Shown in pieces: positions 22,596-27,787 of a stretch of 27,787 bases of DNA. Location: NCBI GenBank assembly GCA_946478975.1, contig CAMLEO010000060.1, forward strand, positions 1 through 27,787, read 5' to 3'. The translations under genes and the position numbers were made by a program. Below the pieces are notes generated by a model that was not told where the DNA came from, made no database searches, and saw nothing but the letters and a program-made list of their open reading frames with translations. Position 1 is the first letter of the stretch. The number at the start of each line of letters is the position of its first letter. This DNA is from an uncultured Steroidobacter sp. (GTDB lineage: Bacteria; Pseudomonadota; Gammaproteobacteria; Steroidobacterales; Steroidobacteraceae).

Positions 22596-23671
22596 TCAAT
22601 CGACGCGAAGTGATGCTGATGGCCGCGGGGGCGACTTTGCTGGCGGGAGAAACATTCGCCGCGAAGAAGCTGAAGGTCCTGGTGTTGGGCGGCACCGGCA
22701 TCAGCGGTCCGCACCTGGTTCGTGAGCTGAACGACCGCGGCCACCAGGTCACGCTGTTCAATCGTGGCAAGCGCAATCCCGGTTTGTTTCCAAACGTCGA
22801 GACTTTGATCGGCGATCGCAACGGTCCGCTCGATGTGCTCAAGGGCCGCGATTGGGATGTGGTCGTCGACAACTCCGGTTACTTCCCGCGCCAGGTGCAA
22901 CAGAGCACGCAGCTGCTGCAAGGCCACGCCGGTCACTATATTTATGTGTCGAGCATTTCAGCGTACGCGGACCTGACGCCGCCGGGCGTCGACGAGAACT
23001 ACAAGCTCGCCGAGCTCAAGGATCCGGATGCGACTGAAATCACCAACGACAACTACGGCGGTTTGAAAGCGGCCTGCGAGCGCATCGTCGAACAAACGTT
23101 CGGCGAGCATCAGACGGTGGTCCGTCCGTCTTATATCGTCGGGCCCGGCGACAGCTCCGATCGTTTCACCTACTGGCCGGTGCGCGTCGCACGCGGTGGA
23201 GAAATGCTCGCGCCCGGCACCGCGCTCGATCCAGTTCAATTCATCGACGCGCGAGACATGGCCGATTTCATGCGGATGTGCGTCGAACGTGGCATTTCGG
23301 GCCGCTACAACCTTTGCAATCCACCGGGCGCGGTGACGATGGGCGACTTGCTGGAGACCAGCAAGCGAGTGTCCAAATCCAACGCGACGTTCGCGTGGGC
23401 GAGCCAGGCGTTCCTGGAACAAAACGGCGCGCTCGAAAGCGGCGAGATTCCGATCTGGGCGCCGACCTCCGGCAAGGAAGCGGGCGCGGCGTTGGTGAAC
23501 TCCGTACGCGCGGTGTCGCAGGGGCTGCGTTTCCGCGATCTGGAAACGACTGTGCGAGACACGCTCGCTTGGCACGAGCAGCGTCCCGCTGAGCAAAAAG
23601 CCAAGCTGCGCGCCGGGCTCACCGCGGAACGCGAGGCGGAGCTGTTGAAGAAGTTGAAGGCATCGGCGTGA
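22592..23671 (+). CDS. NAD-dependent epimerase/dehydratase-like protein with Tat-like leader
   Basis: A 359-residue extended short-chain dehydrogenase/reductase. A leader MINRREVMLMAAGATLLAGE contains a twin arginine and hydrophobic stretch, suggesting export. The Rossmann nucleotide-binding motif is VLGGTGISG (31-39). A Y-x3-K pair (Y155, K159 in NYGGLKAACE) is in the expected position, with VVRPSYIVGPGDSSDR downstream typical of epimerases. The sugar or other substrate is unknown. The start ATG overlaps the S9 peptidase stop (ATGA). Export of an NAD(P)-dependent enzyme requires Tat folding with cofactor, as in Gfo/Idh-type oxidoreductases. Confidence 0.92.
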   Translation: MINRREVMLMAAGATLLAGETFAAKKLKVLVLGGTGISGPHLVRELNDRGHQVTLFNRGKRNPGLFPNVETLIGDRNGPLDVLKGRDWDVVVDNSGYFPRQVQQSTQLLQGHAGHYIYVSSISAYADLTPPGVDENYKLAELKDPDATEITNDNYGGLKAACERIVEQTFGEHQTVVRPSYIVGPGDSSDRFTYWPVRVARGGEMLAPGTALDPVQFIDARDMADFMRMCVERGISGRYNLCNPPGAVTMGDLLETSKRVSKSNATFAWASQAFLEQNGALESGEIPIWAPTSGKEAGAALVNSVRAVSQGLRFRDLETTVRDTLAWHEQRPAEQKAKLRAGLTAEREAELLKKLKASA

Positions 23672-23691
23672 CCGTTCGGATCTCGCCGGTA

Positions 23692-23709
23692 ATGTGACAT
23701 ATGGCACAT
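23692..23709. promoter_or_regulatory. CRP/Clp-like binding site
   Basis: ATGTGA-CATATG-GCACAT matches 11 of 12 defining bases of the CRP-family dyad ATGTGA-N6-TCACAT. It lies in the 172-bp gap between the epimerase-like gene and the lipoprotein gene starting at 23844, about 135 bases upstream of that start. Confidence 0.42.
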
Positions 23710-23795
23710 CTCCGTCATTAATCCAGCGACTGCTCATCCAGGTTGTCGGCTCGCGCGAACAGATCGGACGGATTCGCGCACCATGGGGAATGGAC

Positions 23796-23818
23796 TCGTC
23801 GCCTCGTTGGGGCGACGA
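23796..23818 (+). promoter_or_regulatory. 8-bp hairpin in the lipoprotein gene leader
   Basis: TCGTCGCC / GGCGACGA with a seven-base loop (TCGTTGG) lies 25 bases ahead of the ATG at 23844 and immediately upstream of its AGGAG ribosome binding site. It may affect translation; there is no T tract. Confidence 0.4.
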
Positions 23819-23843
23819 TAGTGTCCTGTCGCAGGAGATCGTC

Positions 23844-24773
23844 ATGTCGTCACACGCCACTCGTTCGCTGGTATCGCGCCTGACGCTGAGCTGCATCGCG
23901 CTCGCGGTTCTCAGTGCCTGTAATCGCGGCGGCGATCAACCGCCGATCATTCCCACGGAACCGCCTGAGCTCACCTGGGCGCGCAGCGCGCTGGAACGCA
24001 ATCCGCAACTCGAAGTACTCGCCAGCGATGCGCAGACGCGTGTGTTCACTGTGCGTAATCGGGTCACTGGTCAAGTCGAGACCATCAACCTGAACGAATT
24101 GGCGGCCGCGCCAATCGCGCAGCTTCGGGCAGCGGCAACTCCCACACCTGTCGCTCCTGCTCCGGCGCCGGCACCTGCGCCCGCAGCGGCTCCGACCATT
24201 CTTCCTGCCCCGGCACCTGCGCCCGCTCCCGCGGCGAATACTGCGGAGCCTGAGCAGGTCGCATCCGCACCTGAGTCGCAGCGCTCGTCGCTCGACAATT
24301 CTCCGGCTGCGGCAGCGGAACGCGCGCAAGCCGCGGAAGCGAGCTACACGATCGATCGCAGCGGCGGCAAGCTGCGCGTCTCCGGCCCTGGCGTCAGCAT
24401 CGTGAGCACGGGCGCGGGCGCGAAAACGGGCCCGAATCTCGCCGGCGTGCGCGCGTCTGAGCCGATCATTTGCGAAGGCAAGCGACTGCTGAAGCTCGAC
24501 GACCGCAAGATCTACGTCGACGGCGACGCGATCATCGCGCGCGGCGGCTGCGAGCTGTACATCACCAACAGTCACATCGTCGCGTCGGGCACCGGCCTGA
24601 TCGTTGAGGATGCGATCGTGCACGTCGCCAACAGCCAGATCGAAGGCGCGAACGGCTCGTTCAACGCCACCGATCGCGCCAAGATGTTTGTGCGCACGTC
24701 CACCTTCACCGGCATGCCGCGCCGAGCGGAGCTCGCGAGCGTGCTCGATCAGGGCGGCAACCAGTGGCGATGA
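23844..24773 (+). CDS. Pro/Ala-rich lipoprotein with beta-helix-like C-terminus
   Basis: A 309-residue lipoprotein (lipobox VLSAC, Cys26). After a short charged domain comes a Pro/Ala-rich linker (about 99-131) that could span peptidoglycan. The C-terminal 100 residues read as short repeating strands (KIYVDGDAIIARGGCELYIT, SHIVASGTGLIVEDA, VHVANSQIEGANG), like a small right-handed parallel beta-helix. No named family is recognised. AGGAG six bases before ATG 23844 fixes the start; the frame is open further upstream but that part carries no signal. A CRP-like site and a hairpin lie in the leader region. Confidence 0.85.
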   Translation: MSSHATRSLVSRLTLSCIALAVLSACNRGGDQPPIIPTEPPELTWARSALERNPQLEVLASDAQTRVFTVRNRVTGQVETINLNELAAAPIAQLRAAATPTPVAPAPAPAPAPAAAPTILPAPAPAPAPAANTAEPEQVASAPESQRSSLDNSPAAAAERAQAAEASYTIDRSGGKLRVSGPGVSIVSTGAGAKTGPNLAGVRASEPIICEGKRLLKLDDRKIYVDGDAIIARGGCELYITNSHIVASGTGLIVEDAIVHVANSQIEGANGSFNATDRAKMFVRTSTFTGMPRRAELASVLDQGGNQWR

Positions 24774-24823
24774 TCTTTTTAAACTCGGGATCGGGCATCC
24801 TGCCACGACCCTCGTGCGAGCTC

Positions 24824-24884
24824 GGCAAAAGGCGTGACTTTTGCCTGCTCGCCGCCGCGCGCGGCGGGGTACATCCATGTACCC
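24824..24884. repeat. Cluster of three adjacent inverted repeats
   Basis: Three perfect dyads lie end to end: GGCAAAAG/CTTTTGCC (24824-24845, six-base loop), the 16-bp palindrome CCGCCGCGCGCGGCGG (24852-24867), and GGGTACA/TGTACCC with loop TCCA (24867-24884). They sit downstream of the Pro/Ala-rich lipoprotein gene. The arrangement resembles dispersed extragenic palindromes found at 3' ends in other Gammaproteobacteria, and may also stop or protect the transcript. Confidence 0.55.
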
Positions 24885-24947
24885 GGGTGGCAATAACGTA
24901 ACTCGTGGTTGGCGGTCGGCGACTGTGCGGCACTAAACTAGCGCGCC

Positions 24948-26501
24948 GTGCAGAACTCGACCGATCAACAACCGCCGCAATCCCTCAGCCGCCGCCTGTT
25001 CACCACGCGGCGGCTGATCGGTCTGGTGGCCCTCGCAGCGCTCGCGGCGTGGCCCATCCTTCGCAGCTGCTCTCCCGAAGCTCCAAAGCCTGTGGCTCCT
25101 CCCGCGCCTGTGCGCGAGGAGTTCCACGCGTCCAAGCCGCTGCGACTCGAATTCAAACCGTCGTCCGAAAGCGCGGACTTCGCGTGGCTGCGCTATGAGC
25201 TCAATCAACTGCTCACGCGCGGCAAGATGCACATCGCGCCGGTTGCGACCGATCCAGTCTCCGATCCGAAGGTGTTCACGCTGCGCGTGACGATGGACGC
25301 AGACGGCAAGCAAGCCGAGCTCGCGCTGGTCGCACCCGACAACATCATCGATCGCAAGACGACTCTGCCGCTGCAGACAGAATCGCGGCTCGCCACAGTT
25401 CGCACGTTCGCGACTGCGCTACCGCGCTTCCTCAATGCCGCGCACACAACGACCGATTGGGCCGCGTTGCTCGGCACGGACGATCCGAAGGCGTACGACA
25501 CTTTTCTCGACAGCGCGCTCGAATGGTCAGGCGCAGATAGCCCCGGCTTCACGCAGCCCGATGGCGCCCGACGTTCGCCCGCCGTCGAGAAATTGGAAAC
25601 ACTCATCCATCAGCAGCCGAAGTTCGCACGCGCCTGGGGCGCGCTCGCGATTGGTTATCTCAGCCTCGGCGGTGAAGATGAAACATCGCTCTCGCAACTT
25701 GCCGAGAGCAAAGCCGAGCGCGCTCTGACGTTGGATGACAGCATCGCCGAAGCGCACGCGGCGCTGGGGCTCGTACATCTACGACGCAATGAATGGGTCG
25801 CGGCCCGCGAGCAGTTTGCTCGGGCCTTAACGCTCGATGCGCAAACAGCGGCCGCGCTCGAAGGTCTCGCATGTTTGCTCGTCGATGCAGGCCGCTATCG
25901 CGAAGCTGCACCATACGCCGTGCAAGCCGTAGCGCTGCAGCCTGGCAATCAAGGCGCGCGCGATTGTTTTGCATACACGTTGACGGAAACAAAAGCTCCC
26001 GCAGGTATTACGCCGCGGCCGTCGCCGGTTCAGGCGCTCGAATCGCTGCTCGGTGGCGACAACGCCGCAGCGAGAGAAATATTGCGAAGCTCGCTGAGCG
26101 CGCAAGACTTCACGCGCTGGGCCGAGCCGCTGCTGCAAGCAGCGGAGAATCGCCGCCAGATTCCGCAGGCGTTACAAGCCGTGACGCTCGCGGCGAGCGA
26201 GAAACAAATCGATCCCGCGACCGAGATCCTCTGCGGCGCGGCGCTCAAACAATCGGAGTTTGTTTTCAACCGCATGTCTCGTTTGCAGCGGCAGAGCGAG
26301 CGCGCGCCGTTGCGAGTGCTGTGGATGCCGCAAACAAAGTTCCTGCGCCATCACTCGCGCTTCGAACAGGTCGTCAGCACCGCCGGACTAGCGGCGTTCT
26401 GGCAAGAGCAGGGACCGCCCGACGTCTGCACCGACGAGCCCAAACTCTATGGCTGCCAGATGCAGCCAACCCCTATTCGTCCCGACCGCGCCCGCCCGTA
26501 A
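24948..26501 (+). CDS. Membrane-anchored TPR-repeat protein
   Basis: A 517-residue protein. A short positively charged N-terminus precedes a single membrane helix (about 22-38, LIGLVALAALAAWPIL) followed by a Pro-rich spacer, so the bulk is probably periplasmic. Residues about 50-200 form an uncharacterised alpha/beta domain. About 205-335 contain TPR-type helical repeats (FARAWGALAIGYLSLG, AEAHAALGLVHLRRNEWVAA, AAALEGLACLLVDAGRYREA), and the C-terminus is also helical. No enzyme motif is seen; a scaffold or assembly role is typical of TPR proteins. The start is a GTG at 24948 without a clear ribosome binding site, so the true start is uncertain. Confidence 0.8.
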   Translation: MQNSTDQQPPQSLSRRLFTTRRLIGLVALAALAAWPILRSCSPEAPKPVAPPAPVREEFHASKPLRLEFKPSSESADFAWLRYELNQLLTRGKMHIAPVATDPVSDPKVFTLRVTMDADGKQAELALVAPDNIIDRKTTLPLQTESRLATVRTFATALPRFLNAAHTTTDWAALLGTDDPKAYDTFLDSALEWSGADSPGFTQPDGARRSPAVEKLETLIHQQPKFARAWGALAIGYLSLGGEDETSLSQLAESKAERALTLDDSIAEAHAALGLVHLRRNEWVAAREQFARALTLDAQTAAALEGLACLLVDAGRYREAAPYAVQAVALQPGNQGARDCFAYTLTETKAPAGITPRPSPVQALESLLGGDNAAAREILRSSLSAQDFTRWAEPLLQAAENRRQIPQALQAVTLAASEKQIDPATEILCGAALKQSEFVFNRMSRLQRQSERAPLRVLWMPQTKFLRHHSRFEQVVSTAGLAAFWQEQGPPDVCTDEPKLYGCQMQPTPIRPDRARP

Positions 26502-26537
26502 GCTCGTTGGCCGACGCTAGTCCATTGATTCGCCGCT

Positions 26538-26557
26538 AATTTACCGGTCGGTAAATT
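26538..26557. promoter_or_regulatory. TetR-type palindromic operator
   Basis: AATTTACCG-GT-CGGTAAATT is a 20-bp near-perfect palindrome (9-bp arms, two-base spacer) in the 208-bp gap ahead of the FadB-like gene. The ACCGGTCGGT core is of the kind bound by TetR-family repressors, which often control acyl-CoA metabolism. No promoter boxes could be placed confidently around it. Confidence 0.6.
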
Positions 26558-26709
26558 TTCTGCTGTGTGGGATCCTTTGCAGTGCGGTAAAAACCTGAAA
26601 ACTGCGCCATAATGCTCGCCCCGCGATGATCAGTAGGCCGTCGGCCGTTTCGGTCGACCGCATTCATTCCGCCTCGCGGTCCGATCAATTCAAACCACAG
26701 GAGACGCCG

Positions 26710-27787
<1,078 letters not shown>

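Noticed and set aside
26576..26613. Sigma-70 promoter TTTGCA...CATAAT ahead of the FadB-like gene
   Set aside because: The spacer is about 26 bases, far from the usual 16-18.

Overview
The window is high-GC, gene-dense proteobacterial DNA with no tRNA, rRNA, insertion sequence or CRISPR array that I can see. Three things suggest a gammaproteobacterium, possibly of the Steroidobacter type: the long two-ACT-domain threonine ammonia-lyase, the eukaryote-like Ser/Thr kinases (one with TPR repeats), and the S9 peptidase and FadB-like genes. This is inference; there is no phylogenetic marker to settle it.

The central block (about 5330-12233) is the most striking. It holds a complete PhyR-NepR-EcfG general stress response (GSR) module, a system established as characteristic of Alphaproteobacteria. 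On the minus strand are nepR, ecfG and a HisKA_2-type sensor kinase, followed closely by an MFS transporter and an SplB-like radical SAM gene. phyR is divergent on the plus strand. The nepR/phyR intergenic region has a perfect EcfG-type promoter (GGAAC-N17-CGTT) towards nepR, overlapped by a near-perfect one towards phyR, both within one 28-bp palindrome. Beyond phyR, a DUF1328 membrane peptide gene and a small helix-rich lipoprotein gene each carry their own perfect GGAAC-N16-CGTT promoter. The picture is a local regulon: the kinase phosphorylates PhyR, PhyR-P captures NepR, and EcfG is freed to transcribe its own operon, phyR and two envelope genes.

Left of this (1-5080, minus strand) are three putative lipoprotein genes followed by a Ser/Thr kinase with a C-terminal membrane anchor that runs off the window. 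One lipoprotein is an extreme Gly/Ser/Ala-rich 577-residue protein. This looks like an uncharacterised envelope or surface cluster.

Right of the stress block are an alpha/beta hydrolase, a 38-residue Lys/Ala-rich histone-H1-like protein (12248-13296, minus), a Ser/Thr kinase-TPR protein (13374-16070, plus) and ilvA (16067-17584, minus). Next come a Tat-exported class V aminotransferase-fold protein with a small membrane protein, then a minus-strand alpha/beta hydrolase homologue with Gln in place of the nucleophilic Ser.

The final stretch (20478-27787) is all plus strand: an S9 prolyl-oligopeptidase-family enzyme translationally coupled to an exported NAD-dependent epimerase-like protein, a Pro/Ala-rich lipoprotein, a membrane-anchored TPR protein, and the first half of a FadB-like enoyl-CoA hydratase/3-hydroxyacyl-CoA dehydrogenase. 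That last gene is preceded by a TetR-type palindromic operator. All gaps between genes are under 300 bases; the notable structures in them are listed individually.
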